From assembly GCF_032854445.1 (NCBI RefSeq), contig NC_088299.1:967001-1031000 (forward strand): DNA of 64,000 nt, in the 5' to 3' direction. The position numbers and the translations under genes are program-made. This document shows, piece after piece, positions 11,901 through 24,472 of this stretch (position 1 is the stretch's first letter; the number at the start of each line of letters is the position of its first letter). The notes under the pieces are model-generated. The model was not told the DNA's origin, searched no databases, and saw only the letters and a program-made list of their open reading frames with translations. The DNA comes from Liolophura sinensis. Lineage: Eukaryota; Mollusca; Polyplacophora; Chitonida; Chitonidae.

Positions 11901-14900
11901 CTGTACTCATTCTGGTCACATAGTCTCGAAGGCAGGTCAATCTCCACTTCTATTTGTATCATTTAGTTTCTGTACGTGTCTTATGGGATGATGGGTTGTC
12001 CGGATTGCGACAACCAAATATCACTTCAGTTTACGGCAGTACACAAATGCCCGATACGCGCAACTCGGGAAGTCGGAAGACCAGATGAAGTGAAAGATTA
12101 CAGATATTAAATAAAGTCAATGCAGGTTTGAAACTCTTGCTCAGGTCAGATTCAAGCTCTTCCCCCCCCCCCCCCCCCCCCACACTTTTCTCACCGGATT
12201 TATACGAATCTCAGAAACGACATTTTCATACAAAAAAAAGACGGAAAATTCCCATGCCTGAATATGGTAACACAAAGTATACAGTTACTCCAAGTTTTAA
12301 TATGTGGTATGTACAATGCCACAGTGATGGGGATTCTGGATGACGTGAATAAGCCCCATAAATCAAAAAGGCCAGTAGGACCAGTTGATTTGGAAATCAA
12401 TTGGTCCTTGCCCCATTTTTTAAGGCCCTGGCTTCTTGATAGAAAAAAGCACCACGCAGAGGCCAAATTTAAAAAATTATGTTTGATGTTATGCAACCGA
12501 CCCTTATAAAAGATCTCAGCCGAAATTCTTTTTTTGTGTTTTTCTGGATTATTTTATTTTATTACATTTTATACTTTTTTTCTTAATCTAACTGTTTGGA
12601 ATGTCACTGTTTATACAGGTAATGGTCGCTTATTTGAGATCTAAAATTTTCAAAAATCGGGTCTAAGGATGGCTTATATTTAGGCTACTGATACACGGAG
12701 GCTGCTGCCATCCTTAGCCAGGACGATGTGTGCACCTGATTATGACTTTGTATCTGTATTGGGCAAATATCTTGCTGCATATGCAACACTTAATATTCAA
12801 ATCCATTTAATACAAGTTCTGTTCGCAAGCTAAGACCTTTATGAACCTTTTGCAACCATTAATGTTGACCTTTATTCGATATTTCCACAGAAAATCTTAG
12901 TCGAATTCGAAAATAAGGTCTGCTTAGAGCTACTCACCGCGTGATGCCGTTGACCTGATTGACCTAAATTGGTATGTCAATCACGCTGATGTCTATTGAG
13001 AATTTGACATCATGTAAAGATATATCACAACGTCATTTAAGTGTTCCAATCTATAGAAAACTCAGCACGCGAAATGTGGACAACGATGTTGTTGTGAAAG
13101 CTAATTGTTGAGTGAAGTTTGAAGTGCCAGATGCCTTTGAGATGACAAGAAATTGACACTCTGACTCTGACTGAGTTGTTTTTTTTTTTTTGATATGCCC
13201 ACCACCTAAACATCAACCACCTGCACATGTGCCCCGCACCAAGACAATATATGCAGGTTTGTGAGTAGAGCTCAGAAAGCGAGATATTATGGAATTACCA
13301 ATTGTATACGCCAGGGAAGGAGATAAAAATTGTCCAGAAGACCATGAAACAGTGGACGAATATAATTTAATAAACTTTTGCCGGTGACACGCAGGTGTTT
13401 CCTATATCCCTTCTCTCTGTTCTCAAATACATATTTTACTGTGGATAGCTTCTTGGCTGTGAGCTAGACCTTAGCCAATTTCCTCCCCTGCTGTTGAACA
13501 AAGCCGGCCATATAGCACTTCGATGGGTATACGTATCCAATACCCGTAGAGCAAAATACCTATGAAGTGTTTTCACCCGTATCCAATTGGATACCTGTAA
13601 AATAGTTTTGCCATATTTTGGGGAGGGGTATACTTTACTGAACTGATGACCAGTGTCCTTGTGTTTCCATAGGGAGTGGAGATTTCAGATCAATTACTCA
13701 TTTTGTGACCGGTCCCGCTAGCACAGTTGGTAGAGCGACCGCTTTGGGAGTGGTAGATCCAGGGTCAATCCTGGATCGAGTTACATCCAAGACTTTAAAA
13801 GAGGAAGTTGCGGCTTCCTCGCTTGGCATTCAGCATGAAGGGGATAGTGCAACTACTGGTTGACCCGTATAAGTATAATAGCTCAAGCGAGGCAGCTTAC
13901 TTGCCTTCAGTAAGGCGTTTCAGTGAAGCAGCACTAGATAAAAGAGTGGTGGAAATCTGTCCTGCAACAAGGAGGCACATTACATGCACTCTAAGGATTT
14001 CTTCGTCGTCATATGACTGAAAAATTTTTAAGTATTCGCTCATTTTGTGAGGTAATCACGTAGGTTCTAGATGTAGCCCACTTACATAATTAAATTATTT
14101 CAGTCATGGGCTGTAGCTGATTGAGCTGCTGACATTTGTAATGGATTTGCTACATTCCCGTGACATTTGGACAGTAGCATGCCACAATAAAGTCTTTCCT
14201 CTAGTTTGAAAATTCCAGTGTAGATGCAATCAAATTTACAAGCAATTTACAACCGTTTAAAGCTGTTCCGATTCACGCCACTTCCGGTGTTTCATCGCTG
14301 CTAAATAGCCAACAAACTATTTTTACAAAAATGTCTTCACACAAACCTTTTCATAGCTCCATGATCATTTCATTGCAATCCTGTCATTAGTTTTGGATAT
14401 GTTTTGGTTTTAATCCTCTGTAGATGGTCAGAACCTCTACCCCTGTAGCTGTCAAAATGGCCATTGCTTTGTTGATCACAGGTGACATTTCTGACAATTT
14501 AATAGTTGCTCACTCATTGGCTCACAGAAAAGACTCAGCCAATGGGATAGTCTGTATCATTGTAACATACACAAATCTACTTTTCTTTCACTTTTAACGA
14601 CAGGCTGAAGATCGATCAAACTAAAGACTAATGAACTTCCACTTTGTTTACCCACCTTGCCCTAATTCATCAGAGCCTGTGTACACATTTATAGCCGTTA
14701 TTTTCTCTCCCTGTTGCTAAATTTAACTTGGCCCGCTAGACTTCCTTATCCCAACTCTCGCCATCACGTCAAAGATTTCACTATTAGCAGGCCAGCGGTT
14801 ATTTTGACCCTTGCTGTATTCATTATTTGTCATTTTATGCTAAAAGAATTTGCTTGTAGTGTAGGATAAAACCAAAGTTAGGTGATTCATTTCAAGATTA

Positions 14901-17900
14901 CAAAATTAGTTTACAGTTTATTTTGGTCTCTGTTCAACAGTATAGAGGCTCTAGTATGTTTTTAAAGTTACCATAGCGAATAACACCCATTCGAAATAAC
15001 GTGTGAAAAGTCGAACAAAACATGCATTATGGCGATGTTTATGGTCATACGTCCACTTATTGAGAATTGGAAATTTGAGAACAATTGGTCATTTTGAAAA
15101 TTATTTTTGTGACTTTCTTAAGGGATAATTTAGTTTATGGGAGTCATGGCGGGAATTAGATTCCCGTCGGAAGTAAACCCTGTATTACTTAGCCTGACAT
15201 TGCTCCGAAGATAGGTGTGGCAAATTTTGTTTCGCCAAGGATGGCCCCAAATCGGTGTCAGAGGATGACCCATTTAGAATTAAAAACCTGATGAAGTTGA
15301 TGTGGCAGTTTGTCTCGACGTTTTAGACAAAACCTTTACCCACCAAATATGTCTTAACGGCAGTGATTTTTATAGATATGTGTCTTGTATCTCTGAAGTT
15401 CAAATAAATCAAAAAAGTCCCTGTAATTTCACTGTCTATTTCGCCCCTGGTAAAACCACATGGTGAACAACACACCAGTATTGAGGTCATAAAAAGAAAC
15501 AAACTGAATGAAATATTGATGACCCTGCATTGTGACTGCTGGGGAACAGTAATGTGTAGCTGGCCATTTAACTGTCAGAGTTTTGAAGTCATAGGTATCT
15601 CTCTGCTCTCAGATTGTGAGTATATCACTCTTTATTTAAAACAGCTTGTTTTGTTGTTGTTGTTGTTGTTGTTCTTGTGTTCAAATGTGCAAACTTGTTG
15701 TCCCTGGTTTATCAAACATGTGGTTGTGTCAGTCATGCAGCATTGTTTACAGATATGGTAATATAAATTTAGGCATCTTTGTTTCATTGGTTCAAGTCTT
15801 GGTTTGACTGATTAGTTTCTGCCTACTTCTGCTCTGACTGACAGTGAGAGATTTTGACATGGAATCTTACCGCTTTCATAAATTCGCTTGAATCATTGTC
15901 TCCTTAAACCATTTTTTCTGTGTGTTAAGTTGTCCAGTACATGTGGAAGTACTGTATATTTCACATTTCGAAATCTGACCTAGTTATTCTCAATCTTTCT
16001 GTAGTCGTACAGACCTAATTTCAAATTTGTTTAAGGGATAATCCATTTTATTGCATAGCAAACTGTATGACTAAAGTAAATCGGTTTTTAGCACAGTGTT
16101 TTACGAGCTGTTTAGGGCTTTATATTCCCTTAATTTGGCCATAGTCAGTGTTGAGCACAAATAGCCAAAATCCCCCAAATTCGCAGGGGTTGAGGGAAAT
16201 TTGACGATAACCGACAGGGAAGTAAGCATTTTTTTCAACATCTAAGCACTTCATGTATTTAAAACAAAAGATGGAAATAAACCCTTTCGTTCCTTAAAAA
16301 GGTGCAAAATTGTGGACCATTTCTGCAGAATCTTTGATAAAAGACAGATTAAAAGAAAAAGAATATGACAACTCATGACAATAAACCATGACAGTATTCG
16401 GACTTTTATCCTCTGACAGCAATCTTTTATTGACAAAGTTGTGAACTATCACTCCATTAGTGAAGCTTAATGAACCTGTCTTTGTTGAAACCCTTGTCAA
16501 AGATATCAGTAACTTCATTTATCATCTCCTGGTTTAACCTGAGAGGAAACTGTAAGCAGATTGTGTTTATGCATTGTTGTTGCACTGAGCTTGCACAGTG
16601 TCGCTCAATTCTGTCAGTCTCGGCAACTGGTACCTTTTCCAACTATCATTCTTTACATACGAATCACATGTGCTTTGTCATTCCCAGCCTGTCAAACAAT
16701 GTATGAGTTACGCTGTCAAAATACGAAAGACACAGTGAAATGCTTTCAAATTACAATCAGTATGGCGCATTTCTTAAGGATTTAAATGCTGATTTCTCAG
16801 ATAGATGTATGTATTTTTAAGTTAATCTTAATTTGGGTATATTTATTTTGAGCACAGAATTATCGCCGAGATTTTGGTGGGGGTGGGGGGGATATAAAGG
16901 CCTGCCAGTTAATTGCATATTATAATAATAGATCAGCGACTGCATGGCCATGTGCCACTTATTTTGACCCCATCAGCTAATTTGAATAAACAATAAAAGA
17001 ATCACTTGAGGCAAAGGATCACACCAGACCGGAGGCAACTATAGGATTGTGTTAAACTGTACTTCACTCGTTGGCTTGTTTTAAGAACTCTGAAGGATTG
17101 TGCAATTTCATCGTCATATTTTTCCAAAGGTTAACGTACAGGAGTCAAAAACGGATGCCAGTCCTGCACCGGAGCAGCCATTAGATGAGAATGTTGATGA
17201 AGGCTCATCAGATGCAGTGCTACGCTTGGCTTCAACCATGTCTCCACCAAAAGCCATTTCTCCTCTCCCATTGACACCTCAGCAGGGCAGGTCAACTCGC
17301 AGTAAGAATGCTCCAGCTAAACCAACATCCGAAAAAATATTGGCAGCTATTGAGCAGTGCAAAGCCCTAACAAAAGACTCCAGTAGCAAGGAAGCTGTAA
17401 GTTGTGTCTTTGTTGCATGACTCAGTTGTAATAGCATAAAATATTTACTTGTGGGTGTTGATAAGCAAAGTTTAATTCTAGTGCCATTTGATTATTTGTT
17501 AAATTGAACCGCTTGTTTCTTAAAATATGTTTGTGAAGTCACTCAGATATGCCATTTACTAAAATAACTTCCAATGTACCACGTCACCTTAATGTCTACT
17601 TCATGGTTGCAGCCTCTGATAGATCCTACTGTTGTGAAGGCCAGATTAGCGAAATGTGGGAAGTTAGAAGAACTTAAAGCGCAACTGGCAAAGATGAACT
17701 CTGCTAAAGCCAAACTAAAGCCTAAGAAAGTAAAGGAACCTGAAGTTGCGAAAGCGGACTCTCCAAAGCTGAAACCATTTGACAGTCTAGACATTGAAGT
17801 TGAGAAAACCAAAGAGGCTGAAGGGTGAGTCAGACATCAATTATAATTCTTGTACATGCTATTGTCTCCTTAAACCAATCTTTCTGTGTGTTAATTTGTC

Positions 17901-20900
17901 CATCATAAATAAGTTTTTATTCTTATTCTTTATTCTTATTCTTTATTTTGACAGATATTTCTTCTTAAAGTTAAGTTTGTTAAATATCTTTTTTTATTTG
18001 TTTTTTTTTTAATTTTTTTATTAGATGCGTTTTTTAATTCTAGAATAAGAAATAAAAATTCAAGCAACCCTATTTTTTCTTACAGGGTCATGCTACACCT
18101 AACAAAGAAGTTTTTTAAGAATTGCCTTGTTAACAAAGTTCTTTCAGATGCATTATTTCGTAGAATGTTAAACAAGTAGGTACATGTGATATATCATTTA
18201 AATTTCAGTGCAGATTTGATGCATAATTTCACCATGCCAAATACACCATCTGAAAAGTAAAACGCTGTACAGTCTACATTTTCTATGCATTGCTTTGCGG
18301 ATATAAATGTACTCTTGTATTCTCAAGACTTAGCCAGCTTATTAGAATTGTGGCAGCCATTATGAGGTACGTAGCCCGACTGATGTACGTAATATAAACA
18401 AATGTGCTTGTTACGGTCAACAGAAAAAAGGTTCCCGCATATGAACGCTTCCATCACCTGGCTACCTCGGAGGCCCCTGCGCTTTCCCTGCCCTACAAGT
18501 ACAGAGTGTTAGCCGAAATGTTCCGCGGAATGGACACAGTGGTCAGCATGTTACACAACAGATCGGAGATTATCACCTTCTCCAAACTCAAGGTGGCTGT
18601 GCAGGCCATGAACAAGAGGTGTGTACATCAGATGAACAGGACATAAACTGCGGTCTCGGGCATCTTGTGCAGTGCCATGCAACATATTTAAAGTTCATCA
18701 GATTTTAAAATATATATTATAAATGAGAATTTTAAAACACAGAAGATTCATGCTGACCAAAGAGGCGACTTGGTGGACACTGCTCATTTATCCCAGCTTT
18801 CCACTAATCTTCCCTCAAGATAATGTACATGCATGTAGCTGTACATGTGAGAGAAGTTTATAACTGTGCAAATGTTGGTGGGTTACCCTGGTCCGCCATC
18901 ATGTATGTGAAAAACTCGTCAGTATGGCATTCAAGAGCAATTAAATAAACCCAATACGTTTTGAATTTGTCTGTTCCATTCTCATTCACTGTTCTAATGA
19001 ATGTACATGTAACTCACTATATAAAATATGACTACAAAATAAACCTTAGCACATAGAGATTTTTTTAAATCAAATTTAGTTGGTTTTAAATGACTGCTGT
19101 ATTTATTTTATTCTGTGTGCAAAGTGATGTGCCAAGGTGAAAAAATATTTTTTAATTTTAGAAACTTTGAATTGAAGCATGCGGGACAGATTAAAACAGT
19201 TTTTCCTCATGGGTACATCTATCGGCAAGAGAAGGGTTTGCCTTGTTATGGTGGGAAGACCTCTGGCTATCAGCTCACAGTGGAACCAAATTTTCATTTC
19301 AACACAAATTCTGGTACATATTTTATATACAATTTACTGTCATAGAGCATTAGGCCTACATAGCTTTTCTTTGGTCCCCTGCCACAAAAGCGATGAGGGC
19401 AATGTGTCTGTGTCTGTATGTCTCACATTTCAGTCTGAAGTCTGTCTTTCAGCCAAGATATGGTAACAGACTATTTAATGTGTCCAAACAGGCAGGTTAA
19501 AAGGGACTGACATTTGAGGAACCTACATAGCATGTATGTTTAAACAATGAATGTTTTGAATTGTTTGCTTTTGATGCTTTTTAATTCCCACAGGTCAAAC
19601 CTGTGGTATGTGGCCAGTGAAGGGAGTGGAAAGTAGTGGCCGCTTAGGGCAGGTGGCCACATAACACAGGCTGGGTAAAAGTCAAGACATAACTTATGTT
19701 TCTTAGTATAACCAGTTGGTATTAATTTGTATCAATGTTTATGCCTACATACATTTAATAGATATATAAATCTCAAAACAATTTAAGCAGTGTTGGTTAT
19801 CAGGCTAAAGACCTATACTGGTGTTTACACGCAGTGTAAATAAACAAGCGCTTACAACCCGAGTTCCACATCATCGCACGTGTGACTTGACCACTTTTCC
19901 CCCCCAACATTTCGTTGGCCATTTCCTTGATTAGATTTTCTTGATGCTTTGTTGGCATGACAGAGACCATGTGGGGATTTGCATGTGCTGTTTGGATTAC
20001 ACTGTATCAGTTATTTTCCTGTAAAGATTAGTGGTCAGCTGTTGCCAGGTAAATTTTCCACCTGGCAAGTAGAAAAAAAAAAAATTAAAAAATAGCACAT
20101 CAGGATGCTGGGAGTGTGGGCAGTATGATACGACTCTTTTCCACCATCTTGTAAACAAATCAGGAAGTTACCCCTGTGAACAACTCATCTCTGTGAAGCA
20201 GGATAATTGCATCTGATGAGGGTTTCTCCTGGGTTTCCTTCACCTGCTTTTACACAGAGACCTTACTGCCAATAGTCTTGAGCATGGTGTAAAAAAAAGG
20301 TGCCAGAAAAAGATAGAAATAACACATTTTGTGTGAATAGTGTCAAGGTTTTTTTTTAACATTATAGACATTATAAACGGACAGCAGTGCAATTTCAACT
20401 CCAACAGACATGACAGATAAAGGTTTATTGTCTTCATGCACAAACAGCTTTTATAATAATGTAAATGAACCTATGACTTGACAGGTGATGATGAGATGGT
20501 GAAGGCGGCCAAGGTGACCTTCACCCCGAGCCATCTGCTGCAGAGAAGAGGATTCTTCCACAACAGACTCATCGCCATAGTGAAGCGCTATCATAGGGTG
20601 AGTAGTGCTCGTTGTTAACAATGGCTGCGAGAAGCTTTGTGCCCGTTGTTAGGTACACGTGACAAATGTAAAAGTCTATACATCAGACGTTCACATTATA
20701 TGATCTTTGTAATAGTTTATGTGCAAGAATTTCAACAGAACTCAGCAGTAAATGTAAAGCTAGCATGTAGAAATTGGCTCTTGAAAGTGGATGATGGCAT
20801 TTGGATATTAAACACGATAACAGAGGAAATACCTGTGGTTGTTAAATTGTTGAGGGTAGCTGGTTGTGGCCAAGTGGTCAAGATGCTTGCCTTTTTATCC

Positions 20901-23900
20901 CAAATATAGTTGACTTTCATGTTTCTGGTTACATAGTTGTATCATTTGCTTAAGACTACTCATCTTTGACCAAAAGCCGTTCATATCTGTATGTCATAAG
21001 TGGAAAAGTATGTCAGTAACTTGCCAAAGGTTTACACCAGGCACTCGGGGGTTTTTCTCCGCCCACAAAGCTCACCGCCATCACGTAAGAGAAAAATTCT
21101 ACGGTATGGTGTCAAACCACCATCAGATAAATAAATAAATGAATTGTTGATCTGGTCTTCTAATGGTCTGTATTCTAAATGTTGTGCTTTCATCTGACAG
21201 GAATTTCTGTCTAAGCTATCCAAGCCGTTAGCCATCCCAGATGAGAAAATCACCCGATGGCACCCTCAGTTTAAACTGGATGAGGTCCCAGACATGGATA
21301 TTTCACCCCTCCCTGAAGCTCCATTTGAGAAAAAGTACCACACCGCCAAGGATGTCTTGGAAGCTACTAGAGGCAAAATACTACCTCAGGTGGGTGCTCA
21401 TGGTCAGTCAGTGTTGTGGTGGACATTGACATGGCCCGTAGCCAGGTTGAGAATGGTTCACGTTCCGCGCGGAGCTGAAGATAAATTTTGGTTGTCTTGC
21501 TTTGATTCAAAGTTTTAGTGGAAAGAAAATTGCTATCTAGGGTCAGTTAAGCATAGCTTATCTACCTCTTGAATCACATATATGGAGGATATTGCGCAGT
21601 GAAGATTAAATATCATAGACATTTTTTGAGTGAGAGTTGGAAATGATAACCCACTTGTAGTTATAATTCCACCTTTCATGTCATCCTGCTGAGCTCAGAT
21701 TGGGACATTATAAAAGAAAATGTTTCTTTTTTGACATCATGGGTGTGAAATATTAAAATGTATCAACAAAAGCAATGTTTTTCTGAATGAAATATCACTT
21801 TTATCAGTGAAGGAAATACTGACATTTCACCATTATATAAATAATAAATATTGGTATGTCTAGGTAATGGTACGTATATTTCTGTATATCTGTCCGACTG
21901 TTTTTACCTTTAATTTGTACGGAAGTTGTCCGCCTTTGCGTTGGCAGTGTTCTTTTGAGAAGATGGAAAGTATTGATGATTATTGTGTAAGAAGATTGAT
22001 TTTTGTGTCTCAGGTGGAGAGGGCTTTGGAGAATGTAGCAGCAAGAAGTGAGAGCAATATACTTCAATCTTCAGAGAGCAGTAGTAAGCTCCCTGCATCA
22101 AAACCAGCTGTGAAAGGAGTACCTCAGAGCCTGCTAGAAAAGGTAAAGTGGTAAAATCTATGTTGACATTTAGTGTGACATTCAGGTAAAATGGGCTCCT
22201 CAATTTTGGATTTTTTTGTCGAATGTTCAATTCTTTTGAAGATTGCATGACTTCCACCTGTGCATGTACTTACGTCACTTGTGGGAAAGTTTGCAATTGT
22301 CTTACCAAAGATTGGTGGTTTATTCTGGGCACTTCAGTTTCCCCCTCCTATAAAACTGAACACCATTTTATAAGTGAAAAGTTATAAAATATGTATAAAA
22401 AAGTCAAACCATTTCCTGCTGGCTGGGTCATTGTATGGTAATGCGGAAAAATCAATTATTGTAATTACAGATCCGAGCTAAGGAGGCTGCTAAACTGCAG
22501 GCGGCTCTGACAAGGAACCCAGCTGAGGAGAAACGAACACTGATGATGAGTCGTTTGCCTGATATGATGCGAATCGTCAGAAAGTATCCTTACTGAAATA
22601 ACCAGTGACTGTGTTTTGTCAAGGCGAAATGTTAGACCACTATTGTTATATTGAAAAGGGAAATTTTTTTTTTTGTTTTGTTTTCTTACATTTGTATTTC
22701 TCTTGTTAAACTCTTTGAGAGGTAAATATCATAGTAAAATGTGTCCATGTCGATATAATATAGTAACATACAGGATAAAATATAATCAGGTATATTTAAA
22801 TGGTTGAATCAAGTTTTGATACAAATATTTTGTGGGTATCTTGTATTTGTGATTTTGAAGTGAATCTTGTTAAGAGGCTTTTAAGCACCTGTTGACATTT
22901 GAACTTGAGATTTGTGAAATGTCGTTTGCCTTGACTTGGCTGTAGTTATTATGTAACAGAAAAGAAGAACACCTTACCAATGGAGATAGTGATTCAGAAG
23001 TTGCAGGACAGTTACAGATCAACAATCGCCTTGTGTAGGTGCATTTACTTACATGTAATGAATTTGTAAACTGAGTTTACTGTGTTTTTGTTTGTGTTGA
23101 ACGCCCTCCATCAGCTACCTGTATTATAACATGGACAATAAAAGAAGATCTGCATCAGGTCATAGTTCAGGGTGTGTATGTCTATAAACCATACAACAAA
23201 ATTTCATTTTGAGAAAATTCCACAGCACGCCTTAAGATAGATTCCTGTGGTACGCTATTCCTGCAGAAGAATAAGGTTCTGAATGTTGCCTGTTGTCCAT
23301 TTACATTTATGCCTCAAACAATGAATCCTTCACCGATGGAATCCAAGAGTCAAAAAGGAATGAAGTCTGTCGTAAAGAAACACATTGTAATTATCCTTCC
23401 CTTGGCTGTAATTAAAATGTACAAGAATGTACAAAAATGCTGACACGTTTACAACAAAGGAATCAAGCTGTAAAACCTGTCAGTGCTTCGTTACTGACAC
23501 AGAGTGTTCTGATTGTGTGCTGTATCACTTATAAAATGCTGTATCTGATAAGTCTCATTCTTTATCAGGAATTACCACTTTTTGAAAACAATGACCCTTG
23601 TCATGACTGCACATATTTGCATCAAGTAATGTTAATGGGAAACTCATAAAACTCCTTCCTGCCTCTATCAAGACGGTCAGAAGCTGTGTTCTTTTGTTTA
23701 TTACATCACAATTGTCGTGTACTTGTGCTCTTTTAATATATATATAATTATATAATATAAGTACACACACTCTGCAACGTAACAAAAGAAAACAGTACAT
23801 TCTTCTGTCATTTCTACCTTCTGTATAGCTCGTCCTCGTGACTGTGTTATGTGTTTGTTCTTTCAGCGGATGTAGAGGCTCATGTGAAGTTGATGGTGGA

Positions 23901-24024
23901 GTTGACCCCGGACTGGCTAAGTCTGCAGCAGGTGCGTAAAGGCAGGTACCTAAAGCTGAACACTGGCCTAGAACTTTTGAATCAGCAGGACAAGATCAGG
24001 GCACTGGTCAAAGCCAGAAAGTGA
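8956..24024 (+). CDS. CDT1: DNA replication licensing factor CDT1, 11 exons, complete
   Basis: CDT1 loads the MCM2-7 helicase onto origins with ORC and CDC6; it is inhibited by geminin and destroyed in S phase. Exons: 8956-9663, 17130-17396 (start could be 17142), 17613-17824, 18424-18618, 19162-19313, 20485-20597, 21201-21389, 22014-22142, 22471-22583, 22946-23034, 23867-24024. All phases match; 2325 nt including stop, 774 residues (human 546). The ATG at 8956 sits in a good Kozak context (acaacaATGG); the upstream in-frame extension has no ATG. Residues 1-17 form a PCNA-binding PIP degron (MAQARVTEFFATRKKRR). Residues 18 to about 395 are basic and low complexity, with no obvious fold. Exons 4-5 encode the geminin-binding/winged-helix domain (KKVPAYERFHHLA, LPYKYRVLAEMFRGMDT, GQIKTVFPHGY). 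Exon 7 has KITRWHPQFKLDEVPDMD. Exons 9-11 encode the C-terminal MCM-binding winged helix (PDWLSLQQVRKGRYLKLN). The long N-terminus explains the extra length. Introns 2-10 contain short repeats only. No canonical AATAAA was found in about 2 kb after the stop. Confidence 0.95.
9785..9900. repeat. GC-rich cassette of small inverted repeats in CDT1 intron 1
   Basis: An island of very high GC in an AT-rich intron. It contains nested palindromes: GGCGCGAAAGCGCC near 9801-9815, and CGAGAGG paired with CCTCTCG near 9853-9880. The sharp compositional edges suggest an inserted element or an element terminus. It lies about 300 bp from the stop of the hAT-like remnant that follows, but I see no matching copy on the far side of that remnant, so linkage is unproven. 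Confidence 0.45.
10206..11280 (-). pseudogene. hAT-like transposase C-terminal fragment with an in-frame stop
   Basis: An open frame on the minus strand inside CDT1 intron 1, antisense to the host. It reads from about 11280 (open beyond the first Met-like codon, after a possible splice acceptor) to a TAA at 10326-10328. It then continues in the same frame to TGA at 10206-10208, with a basic lysine-rich tail (SPRKKAKRV). The frame's persistence past TAA suggests a nonsense mutation in a longer original ORF. The block ALIGCFHGPQVESSFSVMNY resembles the hAT C-terminal dimerisation region, where a hydrophobic E-S-x-FS-x-MN motif is typical. No BED finger or DDE core lies next to it. Alternatively the TAA could be spliced out, since AGG|GTAAGC there looks like a donor; then it may be the last exon of a domesticated gene. 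Family assignment is by motif only. Confidence 0.6.
12162..12181 (+). repeat. Poly(C) tract, about 20 C
   Basis: An uninterrupted run of about 20 cytosines in CDT1 intron 1, within an otherwise AT-rich segment. Its length is likely to be unreliable in any assembly. Confidence 0.9.
12378..12407. repeat. Short perfect-type hairpin
   Basis: GGACCAGTTGATTT and AAATCAATTGGTCC face each other across two bases, with one G-T type mismatch. The hairpin is too short in the loop for a microRNA precursor. It is probably the tip of a fold-back element. Confidence 0.4.
13709..14038 (+). mobile_element. tRNA-derived SINE (type B) flanked by 12-bp target-site duplications
   Basis: The 5' head is tRNA-like: an A-box region GCTAGCACAGTTGGTAGAGC and a B-box region GGGTCAATCCTGG. 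A conserved body follows (GACTTTAAAAGAGGAAGTTG, TTCCTCGCTTGGCATTCAGC), ending in CGTCGTCATATGACTGAAAA and a short tail. CTCATTTTGTGA occurs at 13697-13708 and again at 14039-14050, a perfect 12-bp duplication expected from LINE-driven insertion. A second copy of the same family lies at 59862-60230. The small open frame inside is shared by both copies and is part of the SINE, not a gene. Confidence 0.85.
15650..15675 (+). repeat. (TTG)n microsatellite
   Basis: A short TTG/GTT trinucleotide run in CDT1 intron 1. Confidence 0.75.
16010..16110 (+). repeat. Dispersed repeat, copy 1 (also at 49095-49200)
   Basis: The segment TTTAAGGGATAATCCATTTT, followed by TTGCATAGCAAACTGTATGAC-like sequence, recurs in the same orientation near 49115-49165. 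The second copy is preceded by TACAGTCGTCCCCACATTAT, which looks like a pogo/Tigger-type terminus. This is probably a decayed DNA transposon; the family call is tentative. Confidence 0.45.
21030..21145 (+). mobile_element. SINE (type A) 3' part with AAAT tail, CDT1 intron 6
   Basis: The sequence follows the family pattern: GTCAGTAACTTGCCAAAGG, then CACTCGGGGGTTTTTCTCC, then a GTAAGAGAAAAATTCTACGG-like block and a TAAATAAATAAAT tail. It has no coding content. Confidence 0.65.
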
Positions 24025-24384
24025 CCTCTCAGCATCAATCACTAGATAACTCTGGCACTTTGGTAATTGGATGTGAATGTGTGATATACAAACAGAGGAA
24101 TCTGAGCCATTGTTACCAAAATCAGATTTCTCAGCGGTGTACCGTGTTACCATAAAGATGTCATGGGTAAAAAATGCTAGTGGAGTTATTTTAATCAGAA
24201 AATAGGAAAAGGAAAGGGGTTTTATTGATCAGACTTTATGGAGCAGAATCTCGTGCCTTCAGTGACTGACAGAATGTTTGTAGAAAATCTGTCCATTTTA
24301 CTTTCAGTTTGCTGAAAAGCTACTGAAGTCCTCATGCCTGCTATATCTCAAGAATGACCAGATATATCATAATATGAGAACTTC

Positions 24385-24472
24385 GTGGGTTTCCTCCCAC
24401 CATATGCTGGCTGTCGTAATATAAGTGGAATATTCTTGAGTCCAGCGTTAAGCACCAGACAAATGAATAAGT
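24385..24472 (+). mobile_element. SINE (type A) 3' fragment
   Basis: It contains GGGTTTCCTCCCACCATATG, then a GGAATATTCTTGAGTCCAGC-type block and an AAATGAATAA tail. This is the truncated 3' half of the common SINE in this window. Confidence 0.6.

Noticed and set aside
13808-14020. Open frame starting MRLPRLAFSMKG
   Set aside because: It lies wholly within the type B SINE and recurs in the second SINE copy at 59979-60179, so it is a repeat-borne frame.
16251-16642. Overlapping minus-strand frames in CDT1 intron 1
   Set aside because: They are short, in different frames, with no family motif and no convincing splice structure. A decayed transposon is possible but cannot be shown.
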